Assembly: GCA_024690865.1 (NCBI GenBank)
Contig: JAILON010000102.1
Span: forward strand, 1 to 38,373
Reading direction: 5' to 3'
Length of the DNA: 38,373 nucleotides
Source: Treponema sp.
Lineage (GTDB): Bacteria > Spirochaetota > Spirochaetia > Treponematales > Treponemataceae
Of this stretch, positions 30,281 through 38,239 are shown piece after piece. Below the pieces are notes generated by a model. That model saw only the letters and a list, made by a program, of their open reading frames with translations, did not search any database and was not told the DNA's origin. Position numbers and translations under genes: made by a program. Position 1 is the stretch's first letter, and each line of letters begins with the position of its first letter.

Positions 30281-30308
30281 AAAAAAAGACCCGCCGTAAA
30301 GGCGGGCC
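30281..30308 (-). terminator. Rho-independent terminator of tRNA-Thr
   Basis: Read on the minus strand, CCCGCC (30306-30301), TTTAC loop, GGCGGG (30295-30290), two bases and then seven T (30287-30281). It follows the tRNA 3' end by about ten bases. Confidence 0.85.
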
Positions 30309-30316
30309 ATGCGTAG

Positions 30317-30389
30317 AGCCAACTTCCGGGCTTGAACCGAACACCTGCGCGTTACGAGTGCGCTGCTCTACCAGATGAGCTAAGTTGGC
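30317..30389 (-). tRNA. tRNA-Thr (anticodon CGT)
   Basis: A full cloverleaf on the minus strand. Acceptor arms are GCCAACT and AGTTGGC; the D stem is GCTC/GAGC; the anticodon loop is CTCGTAA with anticodon CGT; the T arm is TTCGG/CCGGA around TTCAAGC. CCA is not encoded, so it must be added. The last anticodon-stem pair (31-39) reads A-C rather than a Watson-Crick pair. The tRNA stands alone and has its own terminator. Confidence 0.93.
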
Positions 30390-30482
30390 AAAACGTAAAT
30401 GTATAATAGCAAGAAATGGATATTTGGTCAAGAGAGCTGTTTGGAACTTTGCGCCGGAGTTGATGATTTTCAGGAAATGTCG

Positions 30483-30511
30483 TTGACAGAAATGGAGAAA
30501 TAGGCAAAAAT
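30483..30511 (+). promoter_or_regulatory. Candidate promoter of the PotD-like gene
   Basis: TTGACA (30483-30488), 17 bases, AAAAAT (30506-30511). The leader of about 90 bases contains a small hairpin GCAGC-TTCGTT-GCTGC (around 30540-30557) and a CCGTT/AACGG pair that could close a larger fold around it. Confidence 0.5.
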
Positions 30512-30606
30512 ACTTGGGGTTCCGTTTCAGAAGTCCTTGGCAGCTTCGTTGCTGCGTACCCTTTGGAACGGCCTCTCTGGACTACATAGAAATTGGGAGT
30601 TTGTAA

Positions 30607-31659
30607 TTGAAAAACTTCAAGAAGATACGTTTTGCATTCTTCGTGCTGCTGCTTTCATGCCTCCTGTTCCCGTCCTGCACCCGCAAGGACGACAGAACCC
30701 TGTACCTGTACAACTGGACATACTACACGCCGGAAGCCCTGCTGCGTAAGTTCGAGGAGGAGTTCGACTGCAAGGTCAAGTTGGACAGCTATTCCACCTG
30801 CGAAGAGATGTATGCCAAAATCCGTGGCGGTGCGAAGGGCTACGATATAGTGATTCCGTCCAACGATTTTGTCTCCATCATGATCAACCAGGGGATGCTG
30901 CGGGAACTGGATCAGACCAAGCTGACCAACCGCAGCATGATAAATCCCGTCATCCTTGAGAAGCTGAAGCACGATCCCGACATGAAGTATGCCGTCCCCT
31001 ATGCCTTGAGCGCGACGGGAATCATGGTGAACAAAACCAAAGTCTCCGGTGATTACGCGCGGGACTACAGCATTTTCGCCGATCCCCGTTTTGCCGGGCA
31101 TGCGACCATGATGGACGAAATGCGCGAGGTCATAGGCTGTGCCCTCCTTCAGCTTGGCTACGACATGAACAGCACCGATCCCGTCCAGCTGAAGGAAGCC
31201 GGGAACTTGATAAAGACGCAGTGGCGGCCCAACTTGGTCAAATTCGATGCGGAAAGCTTTGGAAAGTCGTTTGCCTCCGGTGATTTCTGGCTGTGCCAGG
31301 GATATCCTGAAATTGTCTACGGGGAGGTTCCGCCCGAAAAGTGGGCCGACACGATAGACTTCTTTATTCCCGAGATTGGAGGCCCCGCGACCGTGGACTG
31401 CATGTGCATCCTCAAGGATGCGCCCCATTACGAGCTGGCCAACGAGTTCATCAACTTCGTGCACCGGCCCGAAATTTACGCGATTTTTATTGACGAATTC
31501 GGCTATCCCTGCGTTGCCAACCTGGAGGCCCAGCAGTATGTGACCCGGCCCGCGATGTACGATGCGGAACAGGCCTACAGCTGCACGCTCAAGCAGGATT
31601 TGGGCAACGACATAGACTTGTACAGCGAGCTCTGGCAGGAGATACGTTTCTCAGAGTAA
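30607..31659 (+). CDS. potD: Spermidine/putrescine-binding lipoprotein (PotD-like)
   Basis: A 350-residue periplasmic-binding lipoprotein. The TTG start (GGGAG eight bases upstream) gives a classic signal, MKNFKKIRFAFFVLLLSCLLFPSC, with lipobox Cys24. The mature protein matches PotD/PotF: TLYLYNWTYYTPEALLRKFEEEF, YDIVIPSNDFVSIMINQGMLRELD, YAVPYALSATGIMVNK, LCQGYPEIVYGE and FFIPEIGGPATVDCMCIL. It should deliver polyamines to an ABC importer. The ATPase and permease genes (potABC) are not next to it, so it is either an orphan receptor or its operon has been split. A strong terminator follows. Confidence 0.9.
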   Translation: MKNFKKIRFAFFVLLLSCLLFPSCTRKDDRTLYLYNWTYYTPEALLRKFEEEFDCKVKLDSYSTCEEMYAKIRGGAKGYDIVIPSNDFVSIMINQGMLRELDQTKLTNRSMINPVILEKLKHDPDMKYAVPYALSATGIMVNKTKVSGDYARDYSIFADPRFAGHATMMDEMREVIGCALLQLGYDMNSTDPVQLKEAGNLIKTQWRPNLVKFDAESFGKSFASGDFWLCQGYPEIVYGEVPPEKWADTIDFFIPEIGGPATVDCMCILKDAPHYELANEFINFVHRPEIYAIFIDEFGYPCVANLEAQQYVTRPAMYDAEQAYSCTLKQDLGNDIDLYSELWQEIRFSE

Positions 31660-31708
31660 TATTTGTACGGGGAGAACCCCGTGTTCCCTGTTGATTTGGG
31701 AAAATGAA

Positions 31709-31736
31709 AACGCTCCGGTGTACGGGGCGTTTTTTT
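31709..31736 (+). terminator. Rho-independent terminator of the PotD-like gene
   Basis: AACGCTCCG, GTGTA loop, CGGGGCGTT (31709-31731), with one T-G pair, then five further T. An extra small hairpin CGGGG-AGAA-CCCCG (31668-31681) lies just after the stop codon. Confidence 0.85.
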
Positions 31737-31737
31737 G

Positions 31738-31914
31738 TGGATTGGAGCAGTTTCAAAGCTCCGCGGTGTTGGCCGTCACGGCCTCTTTTTTGCACGGCCC
31801 CTGTGGAACTGGACAAAACTTCCCCCCAGCGGTTGCCGAGGGAGATACCCGGCGGCTGCCGAGGGACTGTGCCCCTCGGAGTCCCCGGGACCCCAAGATG
31901 CATTTCACAAGATA
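31738..31914. other. GC-rich intergenic spacer with short tandem and inverted repeats
   Basis: No supported gene. GCGG(T/C)TGCCGAGGGA occurs twice, 23 bp apart (31829 and 31852). CCGAGGG (31859-31865) pairs with CCCTCGG (31873-31879) across a seven-base loop, and TCCCCGGGA follows. The pair could end transcription of the convergent DUF4340 operon, though it lacks a T-run on that side. Confidence 0.5.
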
Positions 31915-33012
31915 TTAGGATTTCACAAAATCAGCCAGCGTCTTTGTGTAGCGGGTTGCGACGTAGCTTGCGACCTTGAAGAGGTAGGGGGTCGTGGAGC
32001 AGGACATGATGTAGCTGTCCTCCTCTCCTTCCGTGCCCTTGTACAGCTTCATCGTGTAGTCCTTTCCTCCCGCCGTGAACGACAGCTCGGAGGCAAGCCC
32101 ATAGTCTGCCGGGATGGCGGCGTTGTCGTCAAGCCATGCCGTGGCCGACAGGAGCGAGAGGGATGAGGCCCAACTGGCCACCTTGTCGCTGTCAAGCTCC
32201 TTCCTGCCGTCTTCCGTCATGCCCGACGTAAGCTGCTTCCAGACTGCTTTGCTGACGCTCACATTCCCCTCGCCTTCACCCGGGGCCGCAGGGGCTTCCG
32301 CTGTGGCAGCCTCCTCCCGCACGAAAGTGAAGCTTTCGCCTTGAGCCCCGGCCTTGTCTGCCTGTCTTCCGGCGGGACCTCTGCCTTCGTCTGTGCCCTC
32401 TCCGTCCTGCAGGGCCGCCGGATAGGTCGTGCAGCTGACTTTTTCTATCTTCACGTCGCTGTCCAGCGAGTAGATGCTCTTGCTCCGTATGTCGTCGCAC
32501 TGCTTGTCAAAGTCCCGGTGCAGGGCCGCCCCAACGATGTACACGGCCCCGTCATCGTCCAGCTGGACGTAGTTCTGGCTGCCCGTCGATGTCGCCTTGC
32601 CTACGTGCAGGGTACGGACGGGTACGGACGCGCTGTAGGCTGTCACGACGATTTTTGACGCGTCGTCCAGCCCGTAGCGCGCGCTGTCGCTCCCTGCGGA
32701 CCGGGTCGCCGTCGCGAGCAGCTTCAGGTCCTTTACGTTGGCAAGCAGGCCGTCCACGATGCCCTGTGCGGCCTCGTATTCGGTCTGTCCTTCCCCCCGG
32801 CTGACGAACCAGGTTCCGTCCTTCAGAGACAGGCGGACTTCCGAGCTTGCCGTCTGTATCGCAAGCGAGTCAATTTCCGCCTGCACGGGCATGGACTTGA
32901 TGCCGGTCTTGCGGGAAAGGGCGAGCTGCACTATATAGATGCACAGCAGGACCGCCGTGCATGACAGCAGGATTATCTTACGCATGTATGGATTCTTCAT
33001 CTGGACGTTCAT
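31915..33012 (-). CDS. DUF4340 domain protein, partner of the Gld-like ABC system
   Basis: A 365-residue protein with one N-terminal membrane anchor (about residues 11-30, KIILLSCTAVLLCIYIVQLAL). The rest is extracytoplasmic: VRLSLKDGTWFVS, VDGLLANVKDLKLLATATR, RYGLDDASKIVVTAY and LHVGKATSTGSQNYVQLDDDGAVYIV are typical of DUF4340 proteins, which are nearly always encoded beside GldG-type proteins. A Gly/Ala/Glu-rich insert sits around residues 205-250. Function is unknown in the family. Its ATG overlaps the upstream gene's TGA (ATGA), and it is the last gene of the operon. Confidence 0.85.
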   Translation of the reverse strand: MNVQMKNPYMRKIILLSCTAVLLCIYIVQLALSRKTGIKSMPVQAEIDSLAIQTASSEVRLSLKDGTWFVSRGEGQTEYEAAQGIVDGLLANVKDLKLLATATRSAGSDSARYGLDDASKIVVTAYSASVPVRTLHVGKATSTGSQNYVQLDDDGAVYIVGAALHRDFDKQCDDIRSKSIYSLDSDVKIEKVSCTTYPAALQDGEGTDEGRGPAGRQADKAGAQGESFTFVREEAATAEAPAAPGEGEGNVSVSKAVWKQLTSGMTEDGRKELDSDKVASWASSLSLLSATAWLDDNAAIPADYGLASELSFTAGGKDYTMKLYKGTEGEEDSYIMSCSTTPYLFKVASYVATRYTKTLADFVKS

Positions 33013-35303
33013 TTGGATACCTCACGTTCGTCATCCGCGTCGTAGCGGAGCCGTATTTCTTTCCTGTGCGCGCCGCGTGAAAGCAGGGCAAAGAGGCCGA
33101 TGAGCGCAACTATGACGGCCAGCCCGATGATGTTGAAATACTTGGCGAAGTACACGAGCGGGCCGGAAGACAGGCGCAGGGTGCTGAGGCTCAGCCCCTT
33201 GGTCCGCATGGAACAGAGGTCCCCGTTGCCGTTCATGTAGTCCACGGCGTTTTGCAGGAGCTTGGCGACGGGTGCGTCGCTGTCGGCCTGCAATATCTGG
33301 GGGCTGGTGACGTAGGAGGTCGGGATGAGCAATATCTTACCCTCCTGCAAGCTCTTTGGAGTATGATTTTCTCCGCTCAGGCTGACGGAACCGTCGGCAG
33401 AACTGGTGGCGTCTGCCGCTGCCCCGCCCTGGGGAAGGGCCGCGCCGTCCGTTGCTACCGCCCCGTCCGTGCTGCCACCGTCCGTTGCTGCCACGGGTTC
33501 CGCCGGTTTGGAGTCAAACGCGCTTTCGAACTTGCCTTCCACAAGGACCGCCATCTCGTAGCTCTTCATGCCGGACTTGTCCGCGGGCGGCGAGACCGTG
33601 AAGGGGCTGAGCATCACGTTGTCCGCCATGGTCCAGGACTTGGGCGAGCTGGAAGCCAGCACCGTGACCTTTTCGTCCGCCTTCGCCGCGGCTTCGGACG
33701 TGTCTATCGCGCCGGGCATCAGGAAAATCACGTAGCCCAGGTTCGCGCTTATCGCGTTCTTCTGATTCAGGCTCTTGTCGCTCAGGACCGGGGCATAGTA
33801 GAATTTCAGGTTCCCGTACTGCTGGGTGCTCTGCGTGTAGCAGTCTTCGTCCAGGACGTATGCGCTTTCGGCCTTGATCCCGTACTTGGCGAGCAGCCGC
33901 TCAAGGCCGGTCTCAATCTTCACGTAGTTTGTCTCGCCGGTATAGGGATTGGACTGCGCGTCGAAGGGATCCAAAAAGAGCATGAGGTTGCCGCCCCGCA
34001 TCAGGAACTGGTCCACCTTGTACAGCTCGCCCTCGCTGAAGGCCGTCTTGGGCCCGTTTATCATCAGGGTCTGCACGCCACCGGGAATGTCCTTCTTGGA
34101 CAGGTCCAGGTCCTCAAGGGTATAGCTGCCGTTCACGAGGCCCGCGAAGTTGGCCGCCCCGTTCTGCGCGTCGGCAAGGGCAAGCTCGCCGTGGTTCGTC
34201 ACGTATGCGATTTTTGCGGACTTGGATGCGAGCGCCTTGACGCTTGCGGTCAGGTTCTCTTCCAGGTCGTCCAGCCCGCTCACCGCGTATGCGAAAATCA
34301 TGCTGACCATCTGGAGAGGCACGGTGCGGAATTTGTCGCCCGCCTCCACGACGAGGCCCAGCGAGCCGCGCTCGGTTCCGCCCCTGTCGTCCTTCCACTC
34401 CACGACTTGGATGCCGTAGCGCTGGGAAAGGCTTTCTGCCTCTTCCGGGGCAGGATCCTGTATGCTGAAGCTCATCCGGTTCTGGAACTTGGCGTTGACC
34501 GTGCCGAATGCGTCCTGCACCATCTTGTCCATCTCGTCAAAGCCCGAGATGCCGAATTCCGAAAGCTTCTTGGACCGGTACAGTGTCACCGTCACGTCGT
34601 CCGCGAGACCGGACAGGGCGTTGGTGTTGGAGATAATCTTGCCGATTGTCTGGCTTATCTTGTACTCAAGGCCGTCCGTGTCGGTCAGGCCGTCCAGCTT
34701 TTCCATCTGATCGGCGTAGCTGAACGCCATGCCCATGTAGGCGCTCTTGAAGCCCACCTCGTTGTCGGCAATCTCCTGAATCTGCACCTGGCTTATGCCG
34801 TACTTGCGGGCCAGGGCCTGGTTCTCGCTGTCTTCCATGTCGTACAGCTCGTAGGTCAGCCTGCCCTTGGACGCCCCCTTGTATTCGGACAGGATGTCCG
34901 TGACGTACTGGTAGACCGTCGAATAGGGGGACGGCAGGTTGCGCGAGAAGAAGACCTTTATGTCCAGCGGCTCTTCCACCGTCCTGACAAGCTCCTTGCT
35001 GGCCGGGGAAAGCGAATATGACTTGGACTTCGTGAGGTCCCAGCGCAGGAAGGCGCGGGAGGCGACCAGGTTCAAAAGGATGATTGCGATGATGAAGAGG
35101 GCGGTGTCCCCCGCCGGGTTTTTAAGCCAGCGCAGGAAGGCGTTCTGGCCGCCCTTGTCCCGGTGTGCGGACCGGGCGGAGTCGTCGGCACGGCTTTGGC
35201 CGCCGTTCTGGCTTCCGGTGCCGGGGGCGTTCTGGCCGTCAGTCCGGCCCGCAGCTGCTTCTATCTGTGATTCTGTATTGTTTTCTTCCATATTAGTAGC
35301 CAT
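33009..35303 (-). CDS. GldG-like ABC-type auxiliary transport protein
   Basis: A 764-residue membrane protein. After a hydrophilic, Asn/Gly/Gln/Asp-rich N-terminus of about 55 residues comes one TM (ALFIIAIILLNLVASRAF), then the GldG-type extracytoplasmic domain (FLRWDLTKSKSYSLSPASKELVRTVEEPLDIKVFFSRNLPSPY, LMINGPKTAFSEGELYKVDQFLMRGGNLMLFLDPF) and a second TM at the C-terminus (FNIIGLAVIVALIGLFALLSR). The LFLDPF region corresponds to the ABC_transp_aux core. A low-complexity Ala/Gly/Ser/Asp insert lies near residues 600-645. It starts two bases after the permease stop, so the genes are coupled. Confidence 0.88.
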   Translation of the reverse strand: MATNMEENNTESQIEAAAGRTDGQNAPGTGSQNGGQSRADDSARSAHRDKGGQNAFLRWLKNPAGDTALFIIAIILLNLVASRAFLRWDLTKSKSYSLSPASKELVRTVEEPLDIKVFFSRNLPSPYSTVYQYVTDILSEYKGASKGRLTYELYDMEDSENQALARKYGISQVQIQEIADNEVGFKSAYMGMAFSYADQMEKLDGLTDTDGLEYKISQTIGKIISNTNALSGLADDVTVTLYRSKKLSEFGISGFDEMDKMVQDAFGTVNAKFQNRMSFSIQDPAPEEAESLSQRYGIQVVEWKDDRGGTERGSLGLVVEAGDKFRTVPLQMVSMIFAYAVSGLDDLEENLTASVKALASKSAKIAYVTNHGELALADAQNGAANFAGLVNGSYTLEDLDLSKKDIPGGVQTLMINGPKTAFSEGELYKVDQFLMRGGNLMLFLDPFDAQSNPYTGETNYVKIETGLERLLAKYGIKAESAYVLDEDCYTQSTQQYGNLKFYYAPVLSDKSLNQKNAISANLGYVIFLMPGAIDTSEAAAKADEKVTVLASSSPKSWTMADNVMLSPFTVSPPADKSGMKSYEMAVLVEGKFESAFDSKPAEPVAATDGGSTDGAVATDGAALPQGGAAADATSSADGSVSLSGENHTPKSLQEGKILLIPTSYVTSPQILQADSDAPVAKLLQNAVDYMNGNGDLCSMRTKGLSLSTLRLSSGPLVYFAKYFNIIGLAVIVALIGLFALLSRGAHRKEIRLRYDADDEREVSK

Positions 35304-35305
35304 AA

Positions 35306-36088
35306 TCAGCCCTTCCTTGAGTTTTCTATGCTCCGCACGGTCAGCACGAAGAAGACCGCCGCAAGGGAGATAAAGTAGATGATGTCCCGCGTGTCCACGA
35401 TGCCACGTGCAATCGATTCAAAGTGGCTGCTCGCGCTGATGAAGCTGGCAAAGCTCACGAGGCTTCCCGGCAGCAGGACCGCAAAGTTGCTTATCGCGGA
35501 AAGCACGATGCAGATTGCGAATGCGACGAAGAACGCGATGATCTGGTTCCGCGTCAGCGACGAGGCGTACAGGCCTATTGCCGTGAATGCCGCGCACAGG
35601 AGCACGCTTCCTATGTATCCCCCGACAATCGGCCCCATGTCTGGCGACCCGAAGATGCGGCAGGTCAGCACGTAGGAGAGCGTGGGGACAAGCATCAGCA
35701 GGGCCGCGGAAAGGGTCGCAAGGTACTTGCCGGTCACCACGTCCGCCGTTGAGACCGGCAGGGTCAGCAGGGTTTCAAAGGAACCGGACCGCCTTTCCTC
35801 GCTGAACACCCGCATCGTTAGGGCCGGGATGAAGAGGCTGAATATGACGGGCAGCATCTGGAAGAAGTTCCGCAGTTCCGCCCGCTTTATGATGAAGAAG
35901 GTGGAAAAGAGCGTGAAGCCCGAAAACAGAAGGAAGAAACAGCCCACGATGTAGGCGACGGGGCTGGAAAAGTATGCCGCAAGCTCCCGTTTCATGATGA
36001 CTTTCCAGCCGGGCTGTGCGCGCTTCCCTGCTTGTTCCCGCGGGCGTGCGCTGGTCGCCGTAGCGTTTTCGTTTATGGTCGAACTCAT
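35306..36088 (-). CDS. ABC-2 type permease (GldF-like)
   Basis: A 260-residue permease with six membrane segments and a cytoplasmic N-terminus (MSSTINENATATSARPREQAGKRAQPGWKVIMKREL is hydrophilic). IMKRELAAYFSSPVAYIVGCFFLLFSGF and MRVFSEERRSGSFETLLTLPVSTADVVTGKYLA are the family signatures of ABC-2/GldF permeases, the second being the coupling helix region. It is encoded between the ATPase (ATGA overlap) and the GldG-like gene (two-base gap) and forms with them one transporter of unknown substrate. Confidence 0.9.
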   Translation of the reverse strand: MSSTINENATATSARPREQAGKRAQPGWKVIMKRELAAYFSSPVAYIVGCFFLLFSGFTLFSTFFIIKRAELRNFFQMLPVIFSLFIPALTMRVFSEERRSGSFETLLTLPVSTADVVTGKYLATLSAALLMLVPTLSYVLTCRIFGSPDMGPIVGGYIGSVLLCAAFTAIGLYASSLTRNQIIAFFVAFAICIVLSAISNFAVLLPGSLVSFASFISASSHFESIARGIVDTRDIIYFISLAAVFFVLTVRSIENSRKG

Positions 36089-37008
36089 TTCTCGTTTCCT
36101 CCTGCCGTGAGCGTCCTGAACACGTCCTCAAGGCTGTTCTTGCGCGTTTCCATCTCGTAAAGGTCCCAGCCCTTCTCAAGGATGAGCCGGGCTATTTCCG
36201 GCCGTTCGTCCTTCGCCTTGGTCAGCGAGAGGGTGGCTGCCGTCTTGTCCCCTTCCGCCGTGGCGGAACAGGATGCGACGCCGGAAAGTCCTTCCAGCGC
36301 GGCCTTGAGTGTGGCGGCGTCCGCCCTGCCGACCAACAGGCGCACCTCGTCCTTGCCAGTTTCCTGGGCGCGGAGCTCCTCCGTGGGGCTGTCGGCAATC
36401 TTCTTGCCGCCGGAGATGATGATGACGCGCCCGCAGATGCTTTCCACCTCGCTCAGGATGTGGGTGGAAATGATGACCGTCCGTGTCTCACCGATTTTCT
36501 TGATGAGCTCGCGGACTTCCTGCACCTGGTTGGGGTCCAGCCCGCTCGTCGGTTCGTCCAGAATGAGGATCTCCGGGTCGCCCATGAGGGCGTGGGCCAG
36601 GCCCACCCGCTGCCGGTTGCCCCGCGACAGGTCCCCGATGTTCTTGTGCATTACCTCGGAAAGGCCGCAGACCTTGGCCAGCTGGGGGACGCGCTCCTTT
36701 GCGTCCACGCCGTCCATCGCGGCAACGTAGTCCAGGTAGTCGGCTACTATCATGTCGCTGTAGAGGGGGGCGGACTCCGGCATGTAGCCAATCTTGCGCT
36801 TGGTCCCGGTTCCGACGGGCTGCCCGTCTATCCTGATGCTGCCGCCGCTCGGTTCCAGGTAGCCGGTTATCATCCGCATTGTGGTGGTCTTGCCGGCTCC
36901 GTTCGGCCCGAGCAGGCCGACAATTTCGCCGGTCCGTATGGAAAAACTGATGTCGTCCACAGCCCGGAAGGTCCCGAAGCTCATGGAGACATGCTCAACT
37001 TCTATCAT
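36085..37008 (-). CDS. ABC transporter ATP-binding protein (GldA-like)
   Basis: A 307-residue ATPase. Walker A is GLLGPNGAGKTTTMRMI, the Q-loop region is RKIGYMPESAPLY, the ABC signature appears as the variant LSRGNRQRVGLAHAL (usual LSGGQ), Walker B is ILILDEPTSGLDPNQ and the switch His is in VIISTHILSE. A C-terminal domain of about 85 residues (GKDEVRLLVGRADAATL onwards) is typical of the GldA/CcmA-like exporters. The SRGN signature is common in this subgroup. AGGAG lies eight bases before the ATG. First gene of the four-gene operon 31915-37008. Confidence 0.93.
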   Translation of the reverse strand: MIEVEHVSMSFGTFRAVDDISFSIRTGEIVGLLGPNGAGKTTTMRMITGYLEPSGGSIRIDGQPVGTGTKRKIGYMPESAPLYSDMIVADYLDYVAAMDGVDAKERVPQLAKVCGLSEVMHKNIGDLSRGNRQRVGLAHALMGDPEILILDEPTSGLDPNQVQEVRELIKKIGETRTVIISTHILSEVESICGRVIIISGGKKIADSPTEELRAQETGKDEVRLLVGRADAATLKAALEGLSGVASCSATAEGDKTAATLSLTKAKDERPEIARLILEKGWDLYEMETRKNSLEDVFRTLTAGGNEK

Positions 37009-37097
37009 ACGATGTTCTCCTGAGGGCCTTCTTGGTACATTCTGCGCCGTTTTGGCCCCCGCAAGTTAATTTTGTAGAGTGTAGATTTTTATCATAA

Positions 37098-37126
37098 AAT
37101 ATATTGGAAAGGAATGGTAAAGGCAA
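37098..37126 (-). promoter_or_regulatory. Promoter of the Gld-like ABC operon
   Basis: On the minus strand TTGCCT (37126-37121), a 17-base spacer, TATATT (37103-37098). The leader to ATG 37008 is about 83 bases and has a normal Shine-Dalgarno. Confidence 0.6.
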
Positions 37127-37347
37127 GATTGCACGCAGGAAAATCCTGTTATACGGCCAGGGGCGGGCCGGCTCAAACGGCAATCCAACGAACAAGGGGG
37201 ATGGAGGCCCAGCGAGCGTGATGGGCGGCGACCCAAAGGGCGGGGCTGTCCCGTCTTGCTCTCTCTTCTCTCCAGCCCAGCGTCCAGCGGATGGACTCAT
37301 TCTTTTCCTCTCCGGCAGCCCCCGGAATAGGAATCCAATTGGCAAAA

Positions 37348-37376
37348 TTGACTGTGTACTATATTTGTGATACAAT
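37348..37376 (+). promoter_or_regulatory. HigBA-like operon promoter, predicted leaderless
   Basis: TTGACT (37348-37353), a 17-base spacer, TACAAT (37371-37376), then six bases to a GTG (37383) that opens the toxin frame. No Shine-Dalgarno is present. Confidence 0.65.
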
Positions 37377-37382
37377 CTGAAT

Positions 37383-37766
37383 GTGGACAAGGAAGATTGC
37401 GTAATATATACTGGCAAATTTTTCCAAATCGAATGGTATTTCGATGTTGAAGGGAAAAGCCAGCCTTATGACTAATCCTGTGATGTGAGCCAGAAGCGAA
37501 AGTTCTTGATGCTTTGCCAGCGGATGGGCGATTTTGGCAAGATACTGGACATTACCAAGTTCCGTGCCGAAGGTGATGAAATATTTGCTTTCAAGCCCCA
37601 GCCGGACCGTTGTCTTGCGTTTTTCAAGAGGGGAAGCAAAATTATCGTGACGAACGCATACAGGAAGTCCGGGGATAAAATGCCGCCGGGCGAAAAGCGT
37701 TTGGCGTTGAAGAACAGGGCCGACTATCTGAGCCGTAATCCCGATGGTGAGGAGGAACAAAAGTGA
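37383..37766 (+). pseudogene. RelE/HigB-type toxin gene interrupted by an in-frame TAA
   Basis: Read from GTG 37383 the frame gives a typical RelE/ParE-family N-terminus (VIYTGKFFQIEWYFDVEGKSQPYD), a TAA at 37473-37475, and then continues in the same frame with SQKRKFLMLCQRMGDFGKILDITKF and FAFKPQPDRCLAFFKRGSKIIVTNAYRK. The two halves together match the full length (about 120 residues) and order of the family, whose members usually start with IEWY and follow with SQKRK. Only a nonsense change separates them. A GTG at 37485 could start a truncated 93-residue product lacking the first strands. The original toxin is therefore probably inactive, unless the stop is a sequencing error or is read through. 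The stop overlaps the antitoxin GTG by 4 bp (GTGA). Confidence 0.75.
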
Positions 37767-38083
37767 CGACGTTTGACAAATTCTTCGCGGAGAACCCCGG
37801 CCAGAAAGAAATCTACCAGAAGGAATACAATGACTTTCTTCTTTCCGAATTCATCCTTGAGCAGATGGAAGCCCAGAATATTTCCATAAGAGAACTGGCA
37901 AAGAAAGCGGAAGTCTCGCCGACTGTCATACAGAAGCTCCGCTCCAAGGACTCCCAGAAAGTGACGCTCACGACGTTCACCTCCGTGCTCCGCAGCTTGG
38001 GCTGGCAGATTAGGCTGGAAAGAATCGGGCAACCAACGGGCACAAACAGGGAAAATTTCGAAAATTTCCTGCCAACGCACTAA
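37763..38083 (+). CDS. HigA-like XRE-family antitoxin
   Basis: A 106-residue protein with a helix-turn-helix at about residues 40-75: ISIRELAKKAEVSPTVIQKLRSKDSQKVTLTTFTSVLRSLGWQI, the pattern of Cro/CI-type antitoxins encoded after their RelE-family toxins. It should bind the operon promoter and neutralise the toxin. The N-terminal 35 residues (FFAENPGQKEIYQKEYNDFLLSEFILEQM) are helical, as in other toxin-partner antitoxins. The gene is intact while the toxin is interrupted, which is a common state of decaying modules. Start GTG overlaps the toxin stop. Confidence 0.88.
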   Translation: MTTFDKFFAENPGQKEIYQKEYNDFLLSEFILEQMEAQNISIRELAKKAEVSPTVIQKLRSKDSQKVTLTTFTSVLRSLGWQIRLERIGQPTGTNRENFENFLPTH

Positions 38084-38144
38084 AATTCTGTGCGTTGTAC
38101 TCTAGTTTCGTTTTAAAAGACAGTGTACAATTTGGGGTGTGGCG

Positions 38145-38169
38145 GCTTCAAAAGCACGGCGTTTGAAGC
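38145..38169 (+). terminator. Inverted repeat after higA
   Basis: GCTTCAAA (38145-38152) and TTTGAAGC (38162-38169) are perfect 8-bp arms with a nine-base loop, about 60 bp after the antitoxin stop. There is no T-run, so it may be a weak terminator or a protein site. Nearby TTGTAC and GTACAA (around 38096-38131) form another, looser inverted pair. Confidence 0.45.
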
Positions 38170-38239
38170 AGGCCCGAACGGACGTTGCTTTGCAGACGCA
38201 AAAAAATGAAAAAAAATTGCAAAAAAAGGCCGAAAGGGC

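Larger units (their letters stand above)
37009..37382. other. Intergenic region between the Gld-like operon and the HigBA-like pair
   Basis: About 370 bp with no supported gene. An 88-codon frame across 37104-37370 has no ribosome binding site, a Gly/Pro-rich composition and no recognisable motif, so I leave it out. The region holds the two divergent promoters listed separately and a GC-rich middle (37140-37320) in which I see no strong structure. Confidence 0.55.

Noticed and set aside
31691..31979. Short overlapping plus-strand frames after potD
   Set aside because: They start inside the terminator and run through the repeat-rich spacer into the antisense of the DUF4340 gene.
33252..35021. 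Long plus-strand open frame (589 codons) opposite the GldG-like gene
   Set aside because: Antisense shadow: His/Val/Leu/Gly-rich composition, no domain, no ribosome binding site.
37104..37370. 88-codon plus-strand gene
   Set aside because: No Shine-Dalgarno, Gly/Pro/Ser-rich, and it overlaps the divergent promoters at both ends.
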